Shown: positions 1 through 7,965, numbered from the stretch's first letter. The stretch: 64,000 bases of DNA from Bacteroidia bacterium (GCA_041391665.1 JAWKNO010000003.1:1736001-1800000); one strand, 5' to 3'. The notes: generated by a model not told the origin, from the letters alone. Numbers and translations are program-made.

Positions 1-1
1 A

Positions 2-1114
2 TCGCAGGTAGAGACCGCATTTCCCGGAAGAAAACTTATCATGTCCCGCCAGGCAAACCTTACCCAGCCCCACAACGGGCGGGGACAATGTATGTACAGA
101 AACCGCTGCTCCCGTGGGTGCCCTTACGGCGGGTATTTCAGCAGCAACTCTTCCACTCTGCCGGCAGCTATAGCTACGGGAAATCTGACGGTAAGGCCTT
201 TTTCCGTCGTGCATTCCATCATCTACGATGAGGCGACACAAAAGGCCTCCGGGGTCAGAGTCATCGACAGCGAAACGATGGAATCGGTGGAGTTTTTTGC
301 GAAAATTATCTTTGTCAATGCCAGTACGCTGAACACTACGCTTATTCTGCTCAATTCAATCTCCGCCCGCTTTCCCAACGGAATCGGCAATGACAGCGGC
401 GTATTGGGCCATTATCTCATGGATCACAACTACCGGGGTAAACTCAGCGCGTCTTATGATGGAATGTTGGACAAATACTACTTTGGCCGAAGACCTGCGG
501 CGGGTTATATTCCCCGATACCGCAATTTTGCCAATGACAAACAGGACAGCTATCTGCGTGGTTATGCCTATTCCATTGGCGCTTCCCGAGGCCGGGGAAA
601 CCTCACCGAAAATGATCCCAAAATCGGGGCGATGTTTAAGGAAAAACTGACGGAAGTGGGGCCATGGAGTATATGGATGACCGGAATGGGCGAACATCTA
701 CCCCACTACGACAACTACGTAAAACTCAGTGCAGACCAGACCGACAAATGGGGAATTCCGCAACTAGAGATTTCGTGCGAATACAGGGAGAATGAAGAAA
801 ACATGCTGAAAGCCATTCTGGACGATGGTGCAGATATGCTCGAAGCTGCAGGAATGAAGGATATTGTAAAAACCGATACGAAAGGCGCACCGGGAAGAGG
901 TATTCATGAAATGGGAACCGCTCGTATGGGGAAAGATCCAAAAACCTCCATTCTCAACGGATTTAACCAGATGCATGCAGTAAAAAATGTGTTTGTCTCC
1001 GACGGAGCCAGCATGACTTCCTCCGCCTGCCAGAACCCGTCCATCACCTATATGGCCCTCACTGCACGGGCGGTAGACTATGCAGTAAAAGAATTAAACA
1101 AACAAAATATCTGA
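2..1114 (+). CDS. GMC-family FAD-dependent sugar/alcohol oxidoreductase, C-terminal part (5' end lies outside the window)
   Basis: The reading frame is open from base 2, and family-like sequence (TAFPGRK, then LTQPHNGRGQC and CSRGCPYG) precedes the first ATG at 41. The true start is therefore upstream of the window, and the FAD-binding GxGxxG region is missing here. The cysteine-rich segment and the C-terminal GIHEMGTARMG and SSACQNPSIT blocks are hallmarks of the GMC C-terminal domain that carries the catalytic His/Asn pair. It is followed after 18 bp by a gluconate-2-dehydrogenase subunit-3-like gene, the usual arrangement for periplasmic dehydrogenases that oxidise sugars or glycosides (including glucoside 3-dehydrogenases). 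The substrate cannot be read from the sequence. The family call is firm; the role as a 3-keto-sugar-forming enzyme is inference. Confidence 0.92.
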   Translation, partial: SQVETAFPGRKLIMSRQANLTQPHNGRGQCMYRNRCSRGCPYGGYFSSNSSTLPAAIATGNLTVRPFSVVHSIIYDEATQKASGVRVIDSETMESVEFFAKIIFVNASTLNTTLILLNSISARFPNGIGNDSGVLGHYLMDHNYRGKLSASYDGMLDKYYFGRRPAAGYIPRYRNFANDKQDSYLRGYAYSIGASRGRGNLTENDPKIGAMFKEKLTEVGPWSIWMTGMGEHLPHYDNYVKLSADQTDKWGIPQLEISCEYRENEENMLKAILDDGADMLEAAGMKDIVKTDTKGAPGRGIHEMGTARMGKDPKTSILNGFNQMHAVKNVFVSDGASMTSSACQNPSITYMALTARAVDYAVKELNKQNI

Positions 1115-1132
1115 CCCTTTCACCCTCCAAAT

Positions 1133-1708
1133 ATGAACAGACGAGAAGCCATATCTACCGTAGCCCTCATCATGGGTGGAACTGTCATCGGCGCACAGGC
1201 ATTCCTTTCAGGATGTATGCCAGGCGAACCCGCTTATCAGGGACTCCTTACGCCCAATGATTATGAGCGGTTGATGGACGAACTGGCGGAGACCATTTTG
1301 CCCACAACAGAAACCTCTCCCGGCGCTAAGGCAGCGAAAACCGGCAGATTTATGAATGTCGTTGTAACTGAGTGTTATGATGAGAAACAGCAAAAGATTT
1401 TTATGGATGGTATCCTTAAGCTGGAGGAAACGTCCAGCAGTCTTTTTGGAAAAAGTTTCTTAAAAATCACCCCGGAACAAAGGCATGAATTATTGCTACG
1501 CCTGGAAGCGGAAAATAAAGACTACGACAGCAAAAAAGGACCGGACGACCCGGAAGCTCACTATTACAAAATGATGAAACAGCTTTCCCTCCTGGGATTT
1601 CTGACTTCGGAAATTGGCTCTACCCAGGCCATGCGGTATTCGGCAGTGCCGGGGCGGTTTGATCCGTGCATTCCTTATGCGCCGGGAGAGAAAGCTTTTT
1701 CGGGGTAA
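1133..1708 (+). CDS. gluconate 2-dehydrogenase subunit 3-like protein (small subunit of the GMC dehydrogenase)
   Basis: This 191-residue protein starts with a twin-arginine-like N-terminus (NRREA), a hydrophobic stretch and a Cys at 28 in FLSGC. That pattern suggests Tat export and possibly lipidation. The body (NDYERLMDELAETILPTT, then GFLTSEIGSTQAMRY and the ending RFDPCIPY) matches the Gluconate_2-dh3 family, the small subunits that pair with GMC flavoproteins and assist their export or maturation. It lies 18 bp behind the GMC gene on the same strand, so the two are co-transcribed. The natural electron acceptor (a cytochrome c or quinone) is not encoded nearby in the window. Confidence 0.9.
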   Translation: MNRREAISTVALIMGGTVIGAQAFLSGCMPGEPAYQGLLTPNDYERLMDELAETILPTTETSPGAKAAKTGRFMNVVVTECYDEKQQKIFMDGILKLEETSSSLFGKSFLKITPEQRHELLLRLEAENKDYDSKKGPDDPEAHYYKMMKQLSLLGFLTSEIGSTQAMRYSAVPGRFDPCIPYAPGEKAFSG

Positions 1709-1770
1709 TTATTTCGGAATTACAATCAGGAGATGAAGTTCTGAGAGACATATATGTCTGCGAAGAGTAA

Positions 1771-2146
1771 TCTCCGATCAACATCTCGAAGGTTCACGCA
1801 GAGTACGCAAAGGAATCGCAGAGTTTCGCAAAGGCATCTGCGTTCCTCTGCGTGGTACTCTGCGTAATCTGCGTTCAAAAGCAGGGAAATGATCTCCGAT
1901 CAACATCTCGAAGGTTCACGCAGAGTACGCAAAGGAATCGCAGAGTTTCGCAAAGGCATCTGCGTTTCTCAGCGTGGTAATCTGCGTTCAAAAGCAGGGG
2001 ATGATCTCCGATCAACATCTCGAAGGTTCACGCAGAGTACGCAAAGGGTGCTGTAGTCTCTGCGTTCCTCTGCGTGGTAATCTGCGTTAATCTGCGTTCA
2101 AAAGCAGGGGATGATCTCCGATCAACATCGTGAGGGTTCACGCAGC
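1771..2146. repeat. tandem array of about 110-122 bp intergenic repeats with internal inverted motifs
   Basis: The block beginning TCTCCGATCAACATC occurs four times, at 1771, 1893, 2005 and 2115. The periods are thus 122, 112 and 110 bp, and the last copy is truncated. Each unit holds CGCAGAG motifs in its left half and the reverse complement CTCTGCG in its right half, so a transcript could fold into long hairpins. It fills the gap between the convergent sugar dehydrogenase and ThuA genes. It contains no convincing gene; open frames crossing it are chance. Confidence 0.9.
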
Positions 2147-2163
2147 GGGGATTTATTATTCCG

Positions 2164-2934
2164 TTATTTTTTGATTCCTTTCCCGGTTGCAGCCCAGTAG
2201 ATCGCGCCGTACAGGTGGTCGGTGAAGACATCGTCGCTGAAGGTAGCGGGAACATGTCCCAATGCGGTATAAAATGCCCTTCCGCCATCGTAGAGGTGAT
2301 ACCATGAGACAGGATGTACGCCCATAGGTTTGCCTACTTTTTCGCCCCACTTTACATTGGGGTCGTAAGTGGTTTCATCCAGGGTAATGAGGCTGTGCAG
2401 GTCATCGATTTTGGGAGGAGTAAATTCATACCATTCGTCCGTCCAAAGGAGGCGTTTGGGCATTCTCTCCAGGCCGGGGAAATTGCTGTCCACCACATCG
2501 ATCATCGCAGTCTGAATCTGCGGGTGAATATGAAACATTCGTCCAACCATCTTTGTGTACCATTCCCAGTCATATTCGGTATCAGAAGCACTGTGAATAC
2601 CGACAAAACCTTTCCCGGACTGGATAAATTTTTCCATTGCTTTCTGCTGGTTTTCATCAAAAATATCACCGGTCGTATTGAGGAAAATGACGACTTGATA
2701 TTTTTCCAGATTCTGGTCATTGAATACGGAGGCATTTTCCTGCCAGTCAACGGCAAACATGTGGCGCTCGGCCAGTTTTTTGATGGCTGTTACACCAGCG
2801 AGAATAGATTCATGGTGAAAACCTGCGGTTTTGGTATACAGGAGGGCGCGAAACTGCATATTCTGTGCATAAGACTGAGCAGAAAAAAGCAGAACAACTA
2901 CGAGCGTAGCCAGTAAACTTTTGAGGATTTTCAT
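2164..2934 (-). CDS. ThuA-domain protein, secreted
   Basis: This 256-residue protein begins with a clear signal peptide (MKILKSLLATLVVVLLFSAQSYAQ) and continues as a ThuA domain with a class I glutamine amidotransferase-like fold. Recognisable parts are ALLYTKTAGFHHES near the N-terminus, FVGIHSASDTEYDWEWY in the middle and ALGHVPATFSDD near the end. ThuA proteins occur in trehalose and other sugar utilisation clusters, and their exact chemistry is not settled. It is the last gene of a minus-strand run with a TIM-barrel isomerase (34 bp gap) and denD. The periplasmic location fits work on sugars oxidised outside the cytoplasm, but that link is inference. Confidence 0.9.
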   Translation of the reverse strand: MKILKSLLATLVVVLLFSAQSYAQNMQFRALLYTKTAGFHHESILAGVTAIKKLAERHMFAVDWQENASVFNDQNLEKYQVVIFLNTTGDIFDENQQKAMEKFIQSGKGFVGIHSASDTEYDWEWYTKMVGRMFHIHPQIQTAMIDVVDSNFPGLERMPKRLLWTDEWYEFTPPKIDDLHSLITLDETTYDPNVKWGEKVGKPMGVHPVSWYHLYDGGRAFYTALGHVPATFSDDVFTDHLYGAIYWAATGKGIKK

Positions 2935-2968
2935 AAGTGATTTTTGAGGAGATTTAAAATATTAATAG

Positions 2969-3940
2969 TTAATCAACCAAAGCAAAAGCTTTGGACATAG
3001 CCTGATAATTGACTTTCAGCGCTTCCTGGTCATCCATATCGCGAAGCGGCTGGTTAAAGGGTTCTGACCTCACCGGACCATCGTATCCGATTTGTACCAA
3101 TGCACCCAGAAAAGCTTTTAAATCAATAACACCTGTGGCACAGGGCAATTCGCGGGTGCCATCAATTTGAGCTTCACGGGAGAGATCGGCTCTTGCGTCA
3201 TTGATATCACAGGTGATAATATCGCTTTTGTCGAGGGCGAGGATATCTTCGGCAGTATCCTCAGCGCAATACCAGTGGAAACTGTCCAGTACGAGTCCGA
3301 CATTGGGTTCGCCGATAGCGGCAATCAGTTCGCGGGCCTCCGCCATTGTGCGCATAAAAGGATATTTGCGGCGAAGCATAGAAGATTTGGGCCCGACGTA
3401 TTCCAGTCCAAGGCGAATGCCGTGATAGCCCAATACTTTAGCGCAGGCGCGGAGGCGGTCGGCGTGTTGTTTAAAATTGGCGGAATAAGTCAGGTCGGAA
3501 TGTGCATTCGATATCCAGGTATTCATCCGCGTTGCACCCGCTTTTTCCAGAATTTTTGCATACTCGGGGAGTTGGGAAAGCCCTTCTTTGAAGGTCTTTT
3601 CATCCTTGCGGAAATCGACGGTGATATTGGTCGAATCCCAGGAAATGCCTTTGGCCTTCATTTGTCCGAGAAAATCTTTCATTTCCGTTTCAGAAAAAGC
3701 CATCAATTGATCAGGCATAGGAGACATTGACTGATAGCCATGCTGAATCGCCATTTGCAGCAATTCTTTCTGGTTGGCTTTGACGCCGATGTTTCCGGGG
3801 TTGATACAAAGGGTAAATTTTCGTTCTGATATATTTTGCCCAAAAACAGGGGACAAAACAGCCGGAACAAATACAGAGGCCGCCGCCAGAGAGGAAGTCT
3901 GGAGGAAGTTTCTTCGCGAGGGAGAGTAGTTGTGTGACAT
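2969..3940 (-). CDS. sugar phosphate isomerase/epimerase-like TIM-barrel protein, exported via Tat
   Basis: The protein has 323 residues and opens with a twin-arginine signal (SRRNFLQTSSLAAASVF). The rest fits the xylose-isomerase-like TIM-barrel (AP endonuclease 2) family: LGLEYVGPKS, GLVLDSFHWY, ITCDINDAR and a final YDGPVRSEPFN carry the Glu/Asp/His positions that bind the divalent metal. Members isomerise or epimerise sugars and hydroxypyruvate-like acids. It sits 11 bp downstream of denD and 34 bp upstream of the ThuA gene, so the three form one operon. Substrate is unknown. The Tat signal implies periplasmic action, common for this family in Bacteroidota. Confidence 0.9.
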   Translation of the reverse strand: MSHNYSPSRRNFLQTSSLAAASVFVPAVLSPVFGQNISERKFTLCINPGNIGVKANQKELLQMAIQHGYQSMSPMPDQLMAFSETEMKDFLGQMKAKGISWDSTNITVDFRKDEKTFKEGLSQLPEYAKILEKAGATRMNTWISNAHSDLTYSANFKQHADRLRACAKVLGYHGIRLGLEYVGPKSSMLRRKYPFMRTMAEARELIAAIGEPNVGLVLDSFHWYCAEDTAEDILALDKSDIITCDINDARADLSREAQIDGTRELPCATGVIDLKAFLGALVQIGYDGPVRSEPFNQPLRDMDDQEALKVNYQAMSKAFALVD

Positions 3941-3951
3941 AATTTTCAGGT

Positions 3952-4926
3952 TTAACTGAGTTCATCTTCAATATGCGCACGAATAATTTCTTCCATACTA
4001 TTATCAGCGGCGAAACCCATAGTTTTTGCCCTTTGGGCATCGTAGTCGTGGAGCCATCCAGAGACAATTTTTTCGATCATCGGGTCGGGTTTCCATTCGA
4101 TAAGACTGACAGTTTCTTTACCTGCGACCTTTTCGAGCGCGTCCACCATTTCCCGGATACTTGCGGAAATACCGGGGAGTGTGAGCATGCGGTTCCAGCC
4201 CCAGGTGGAGGCAGGTAGTTCCATCGCTTTGATGAGCGCTTCGATTACCCTTCGGGGCGAAAGGATATACATACGGTTTTGGGGATCTACCGGGCAAATA
4301 GCTTTTTGGCCTGTCAGCGGTTCGCGGATAATCGAACTGGCAAAAGTAGAGGCAGCGCGGTTGGGTTTACCGGGTCTGACCATAATGGTAGGCAGGCGGA
4401 GGGAGCGTCCGTCGATAAACCCTTTGCGACTGTACTCATTGACGAGGAGTTCGCCGATGGTTTTTTGCGTGCCGTATGATATGGTAGGTGTGATAATCAT
4501 ATTGTCCTGCCCAACTTCGGGAAGATCGCCCCCATAGATACCCACAGAGCTGGAGAAAACCATCATGGGCTGTGTGCCCAGGTTGCGGCAGGCTTCGAGG
4601 AGGTAGCGGGTACCATCCACGTTGACGGCCATACCGAGGTCGAAGTTTTCTTCGGCGTTGGCGCTGACAATGGCAGCGAGGTGAAATACTACAGCAGTAT
4701 CGGGATTGACAAGCGAAGATACGGTGGCAGGATCGGAGATATTGCCCGTTTTGATGACCATACGCGGATCGTCGGGCAGTCCTTCAGGCGCGGCAATATC
4801 AAAGAGGATGAGGCGGTCGAAACGTTTTTTTTCGTTGCCATTGAGGGAAACAGTACCCGTTTCCAGTAATTTTCGGGCCAGTTTTTTACCAATAAAGCCA
4901 GCGGCACCGGTGATAAGAATTTCCAT
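3952..4926 (-). CDS. denD: NAD-dependent epimerase/dehydratase, D-erythronate dehydrogenase-like
   Basis: This 324-residue extended short-chain dehydrogenase shows the Rossmann motif TGAAGFIG at residues 6-13 and the Ser plus YxxxK active site (SSSVGIYGG, then YGTQK). Downstream blocks RLPTIMVRPGKPN and LTLPGISASIREMV are characteristic of the DenD branch, which oxidises D-erythronate to 2-keto-D-erythronate in the cytoplasm with NAD. It heads the denD - isomerase - ThuA operon. The DenD name rests on recognised sequence blocks. No kinase, OtnI or PdxA2 partner is visible nearby, so the physiological substrate may be another aldonate. Confidence 0.8.
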   Translation of the reverse strand: MEILITGAAGFIGKKLARKLLETGTVSLNGNEKKRFDRLILFDIAAPEGLPDDPRMVIKTGNISDPATVSSLVNPDTAVVFHLAAIVSANAEENFDLGMAVNVDGTRYLLEACRNLGTQPMMVFSSSVGIYGGDLPEVGQDNMIITPTISYGTQKTIGELLVNEYSRKGFIDGRSLRLPTIMVRPGKPNRAASTFASSIIREPLTGQKAICPVDPQNRMYILSPRRVIEALIKAMELPASTWGWNRMLTLPGISASIREMVDALEKVAGKETVSLIEWKPDPMIEKIVSGWLHDYDAQRAKTMGFAADNSMEEIIRAHIEDELS

Positions 4927-5015
4927 TGCAGAGGGGTTTGGGATAAGGGATCAGTGAATGGGAAATATATACACAGATTGTGGAAATTGGAAATCTTACG
5001 GGGCGGGAAATACGT

Positions 5016-5372
5016 TTACTCGGCCAGCAACCGATCAGATTTCTGGCCATACAGAAGCACTTTTGTATTTTCTACATCTTCGATGAAGTAGGGATTTTTC
5101 AAACTGGGATAGTGGACAAGGTCAATTTTTTTACTAAAAATCTGAAAAAGTTCAACAAAAAAACTATCCCAATTGGCCAGATATTCATCATCTGTGATGT
5201 CAGATTCATCCAACTCATACAGCAAATCCACATCTGAATCCGGACCAAAGGCATCAGACAGGACAGAGCCAAAGGCCCACAGTCGCTTTACCTTATGCCT
5301 GCGGCAAAGGTCCTGGATTTTGAGAAGGTTTTTCTTCAAAATCTCCGGCAATATCTGGGAAGACTGCTCCAT
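5016..5372 (-). CDS. nucleotidyltransferase domain protein (MNT type, DNA polymerase beta-like fold)
   Basis: This is a 118-residue protein with the minimal nucleotidyltransferase signature: GS at 35-36 followed by DSDVD at 45-49, which supplies the two metal-binding aspartates. A third acidic residue is likely in IDLVHY. Stand-alone MNT proteins of this size often act as AMPylating antitoxins beside a HEPN toxin, or are solitary. No HEPN gene adjoins it here: the neighbour at 5468 runs the other way and does not show the HEPN RxxxxxH motif. I therefore call it an orphan nucleotidyltransferase. The substrate is unknown. Confidence 0.85.
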   Translation of the reverse strand: MEQSSQILPEILKKNLLKIQDLCRRHKVKRLWAFGSVLSDAFGPDSDVDLLYELDESDITDDEYLANWDSFFVELFQIFSKKIDLVHYPSLKNPYFIEDVENTKVLLYGQKSDRLLAE

Positions 5373-5467
5373 GCCTCAATTTACGGAAATTTTGGGAAAT
5401 CTCAGCTTATGATCGTATCATGAAATAACTTTAGGTAGCGCCTCATTGCCTACAATACTGACTAATT

Positions 5468-6946
5468 ATGAAAGATACGCTGCTCGGCAAGTATGTCTCT
5501 GCTTTGGATCAGAAGGAACGAAAGGAATTTGCACTTTACCTGAAAAGTTATTTCAAAGGAGAAAAAACCATCCCTGTCAGACTGTTTTATATTCTGGAAA
5601 AATATCAGGCACTGGAGTGGCAGCCCGAACAAATCTGGGAAAAACTCATAAAAACAACTCCCTTTAATAAGAAGCTTTTCAATGGCTATCTCAGTGATCT
5701 TCTTCTCCGGCTCAAAGAATTTCTCCGCAATCAGCGATTAAATCAAAATCCCGATATTAAAGCAATTCTGGAACTTCAGTCTGTAAACCGGACCGAACTT
5801 TCTGATGAGTTTGATAAGGTTTGGAAGGCAAAGATCCTCCCTCTAGAAAAAACCAAAGTTGCTTCGCCCGAACAGATCCACTTTTTATTTGAAGCGTGGA
5901 AAGAGAAACACAATCACTCCATGCGGCAGAAAAATCCCAAATACAGGAGTCATGTCAGGGAAATCAATCAAAAATTTGACCACTACTGGATACTTCAAAA
6001 GATCATTTTTGCGTGTATCAATCATTCGACCAACAGCAACTTCCCGGCAGAAAAGCAGATACAAACAAGGTTTATCGAAGAGTTGATAGCCATTTGGGAC
6101 AAGTCTGATATCCGAAAGGAAATCCCCTTATATGGCATCTACCGGGACCTGTATGAGATTCAAACGAGTGATTCTCTGCTCAATCTGGATGAAGCGATTT
6201 CCAACCTGGAAAAACTGGCGCCAAAGCTTCCTGCTGCGGACTCGACATTACTGTTCAGCCTGTTTTTCAATACGATAACCACGCTGCACAATAAAACTAC
6301 AGATACCCAACGGTCTTTTCAGGCTTTTATGAAGTTGTATGCGATTGGCATTAAACACAAATTTCTTTTTTCGCAGGGATATCTTCACGAAACCCATTAT
6401 TATTCTATCATCCTGGGCTGTCTGAAAGAGAAAAAATACGAAGAGGCTCATCATTATCTGACTACGTGGAAGACGCTGTTACTTCCAGACCTTCGGGAAG
6501 ATATGTTTAGCCTGATGAAGGTTATCTATCATTTTTTCATCGGAGATTATCCGCTAGTATTAAAGCTTGGCAGACAGGTAAAGATTATGCATCCATTTTA
6601 TGAGGTTCAGTTGCGGATATATGTGATAAAAGCCACCTATGAATGCAACTATACCCCCGAAGATATATCTGAATGGATGAAAGACAGAAAGGTCTTAATA
6701 CAAAATTGCAAATCTCTTGCGGGGTTTATACGCACCCACGAAAATCTTCCGGAGCTACACAAAGAACTTTTCCAAAATACAGTGAAGGTCATATTAAAAC
6801 TGCTTCAGGCCAAAACTGCCCGCGCACTAAAAACCCTGCAGAGTTATATTGAAAACGGAGCAAAAATGGACGAAAAGTTGTGGATACTGGAGAAAATCCG
6901 GATGCGGTTGGAGAGGGAGTTTGGCGAATTGCAGGGGATTCAATAG
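5468..6946 (+). CDS. hypothetical protein, mostly helical
   Basis: I do not recognise this 492-residue protein. It has no signal peptide or membrane segment and is rich in Lys, Glu, Leu and aromatic residues in an apparently all-alpha pattern, like TPR/HEAT-type helical repeats (for example KEFALYLKSYF near the start, LKEKKYEEAHHYLTTWKTLL in the middle). It is divergent from the nucleotidyltransferase gene with a 95 bp gap. Codon use looks like that of its neighbours and the frame is long and uninterrupted, so it is a real gene. It would be expected to act in the cytoplasm as a scaffold or interaction protein, but no function can be assigned. Confidence 0.8.
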   Translation: MKDTLLGKYVSALDQKERKEFALYLKSYFKGEKTIPVRLFYILEKYQALEWQPEQIWEKLIKTTPFNKKLFNGYLSDLLLRLKEFLRNQRLNQNPDIKAILELQSVNRTELSDEFDKVWKAKILPLEKTKVASPEQIHFLFEAWKEKHNHSMRQKNPKYRSHVREINQKFDHYWILQKIIFACINHSTNSNFPAEKQIQTRFIEELIAIWDKSDIRKEIPLYGIYRDLYEIQTSDSLLNLDEAISNLEKLAPKLPAADSTLLFSLFFNTITTLHNKTTDTQRSFQAFMKLYAIGIKHKFLFSQGYLHETHYYSIILGCLKEKKYEEAHHYLTTWKTLLLPDLREDMFSLMKVIYHFFIGDYPLVLKLGRQVKIMHPFYEVQLRIYVIKATYECNYTPEDISEWMKDRKVLIQNCKSLAGFIRTHENLPELHKELFQNTVKVILKLLQAKTARALKTLQSYIENGAKMDEKLWILEKIRMRLEREFGELQGIQ

Positions 6947-7423
6947 GAAATAGTCGTTTCTGTCCAATAGCATGGGCACAAAACCACCAATTGATCTAAA
7001 ACAGCTGATTATCAACACCTTGCATACATACTTATTTTACAAATAAGTAGATCAGGCAGCTTGGGGTCTTATTTCTCTGGTAAATCAAGACCAGGAACTT
7101 CTTTTTCCGAGGGGATTTTAGCCAAAATTTTTCTCAAAATCGCATTGCCTGCCTCCACCAAAGACGGTAACATTGTCTTATCAACATGGAAATACAAGGT
7201 GTTGTTACTATCAACTCTGCCGGTAAACACACACTTTTGCTTTATATAGAATAAACCGGCTTTCATAAAATCGATGACTCAACACATCCTGAATATCTGT
7301 AAAATTTACAGCAGGATACACTTGTGCATACCCGTAAAAACTTTACCAGAGAATAAGTGGCACAACGCCGGCGACTCCTGACAGGGATTAATCGTCGGCG
7401 GCCGCTTTTTTTTTGGGGGTGGG
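6947..7423. other. sparse intergenic stretch with a palindrome
   Basis: No firm gene is seen here. It contains a 21 bp perfect palindrome at 7029-7049 (TACTTATTT, tac, AAATAAGTA), about 80 bp after the helical-protein stop. That could be a weak transcript end for either strand but has no T-run. A possible 65-residue minus-strand frame is listed separately. The right end leads into the duplicated tRNA/GIY-YIG fragments. Confidence 0.5.
7069..7266 (-). CDS. possible small hypothetical protein
   Basis: A 65-residue frame (MKAGLFYIKQKCVF to GLDLPEK) lies alone in an otherwise empty stretch. Composition is protein-like, but there is no recognised family, no clear promoter and an overlapping frame of similar length on the other strand. 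It could be a decayed gene end. Weak call. Confidence 0.22.
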   Translation of the reverse strand: MKAGLFYIKQKCVFTGRVDSNNTLYFHVDKTMLPSLVEAGNAILRKILAKIPSEKEVPGLDLPEK

Positions 7424-7470
7424 TAGTGCCGGCCCGTCGACAGACTTCGCAATATGTATGTGCTGTACAT
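7424..7470 (-). pseudogene. truncated GIY-YIG nuclease fragment (first 16 codons only)
   Basis: The minus strand from 7470 encodes MYSTYILRSLSTGRHY, identical to the start of the intact GIY-YIG gene at 7833. It then runs into unrelated, proline- and lysine-rich sequence (frame closes at 7306). The break occurs inside the GIY-YIG core before the catalytic Arg and Glu, so no active nuclease is possible. It is the residue of a partial duplication. Confidence 0.8.
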
Positions 7471-7534
7471 GGTTTTATAACAAAAAAAAAGCCTCACTTT
7501 TGTGAAGCTTCTGGCAGAGAGAGGGGGATTCGAA
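7424..7534. repeat. 111 bp direct repeat, copy 1 (decayed tRNA-Ser/GIY-YIG junction)
   Basis: Bases 7424-7534 repeat 7787-7897 at an offset of 363 bp. I see one mismatch, in the loop of the embedded terminator hairpin. The repeat holds the last bases of tRNA-Ser, its terminator and the first 16 codons of the GIY-YIG gene. Confidence 0.92.
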
Positions 7535-7575
7535 TGCCGCAGGCACTTTCAGCCCCCGATACCCTTGGGAAGTAT
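7512..7575 (-). pseudogene. broken tRNA-Ser 3' half
   Basis: Bases 7512-7534 match the 3' acceptor/T-arm of tRNA-Ser at 7875-7897, and 7553-7575 resemble the adjoining T-stem and variable-arm region with several changes. An 18 bp segment (7535-7552) is inserted in the T loop. The anticodon half is not recognisable. It therefore cannot make a tRNA and marks the end of the duplicated segment. Confidence 0.75.
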
Positions 7576-7590
7576 GACCGAACTTTCCGC

Positions 7591-7833
7591 CTAAATGATT
7601 TTCTGCGCCTTCAGCCAGCCCCATCCCGCTGGACTCTTGAAAAATTTCTCCCGCTTCATAGCCTCTGCACGTGTCTTGAATGTCTCAAAATAAATCAGCT
7701 CCCACGGACCACGGTTTTTGGTAGATTTTTCTTTCCCGGACTGGTGCTGCGCAAGACGAACTTCCAGGTTATTCGTCTGCCCGTAATAGTGCCGGCCCGT
7801 CGACAGACTTCGCAATATGTATGTGCTGTACAT
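7591..7833 (-). CDS. GIY-YIG domain nuclease, UPF0213/YhbQ-like
   Basis: This 80-residue protein is a single GIY-YIG domain: YILRSLSTGRHYYGQTNNL holds the two Tyr motifs, followed by RLAQHQSG with the catalytic Arg and EAMKREKFFKS with the metal-binding Glu. The family includes small stand-alone nucleases with poorly known cellular roles. I start it at the ATG at 7833, because the longer frame upstream reads through the tRNA-Ser gene. The start lies 12 bases past the tRNA terminator hairpin. The first 16 codons are part of a direct repeat whose other copy is at 7424-7534. Confidence 0.85.
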   Translation of the reverse strand: MYSTYILRSLSTGRHYYGQTNNLEVRLAQHQSGKEKSTKNRGPWELIYFETFKTRAEAMKREKFFKSPAGWGWLKAQKII

Positions 7834-7897
7834 GGTTTTATAACAAAAAAAAAGCCTCACTTTCGTGAAGCTTCTGGCAGAGAGAGGGGGATTCGAA
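7787..7897. repeat. 111 bp direct repeat, copy 2 (intact tRNA-Ser 3' end, terminator, GIY-YIG start)
   Basis: This is the intact partner of 7424-7534, one mismatch in 111 bases. It spans the 5' end of the GIY-YIG gene, the tRNA terminator and the 3' end of tRNA-Ser. Confidence 0.92.
7845..7873 (-). terminator. rho-independent terminator of tRNA-Ser
   Basis: On the minus strand AAGCTTCAC, loop GAAA, GTGAGGCTT forms a 9 bp stem (one G-T pair) followed by a run of T residues. It begins two bases after the tRNA CCA end. A copy lies at 7482-7510 in the duplicate. Confidence 0.88.
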
Positions 7898-7965
7898 CCC
7901 CCGATACCCTTTTGGAGTATACTCACTTTCCAGGCGAGCCCGTTCGACCACTCCGGCATCTCTCT
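7875..7965 (-). tRNA. tRNA-Ser (anticodon GGA)
   Basis: On the minus strand the acceptor AGAGAGA (7965-7959) pairs with TCTCTCT, followed by G and an encoded CCA ending at 7875. The anticodon stem-loop contains CCTGGAAAGTG with anticodon GGA. A long variable arm as in class II tRNAs (around GTATACTC/GGGTATC) and the T-loop GGTTCGAATCC are present. Length is 91 bases with CCA. A consensus promoter sits upstream and a strong hairpin terminator directly downstream. Confidence 0.97.

Noticed and set aside
1771..2146. Repeat array considered as a CRISPR
   Set aside because: Units are over 100 bp and abut each other; there are no short repeats separated by unique spacers and no cas genes.
5016..6946. 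Nucleotidyltransferase plus neighbour as a MNT/HEPN toxin-antitoxin pair
   Set aside because: The genes are divergent, the neighbour is far too long and I could not find the HEPN RxxxxxH motif.
7834..7959. N-terminal extension of the GIY-YIG gene
   Set aside because: The extra codons are the tRNA-Ser gene and its terminator read as protein.
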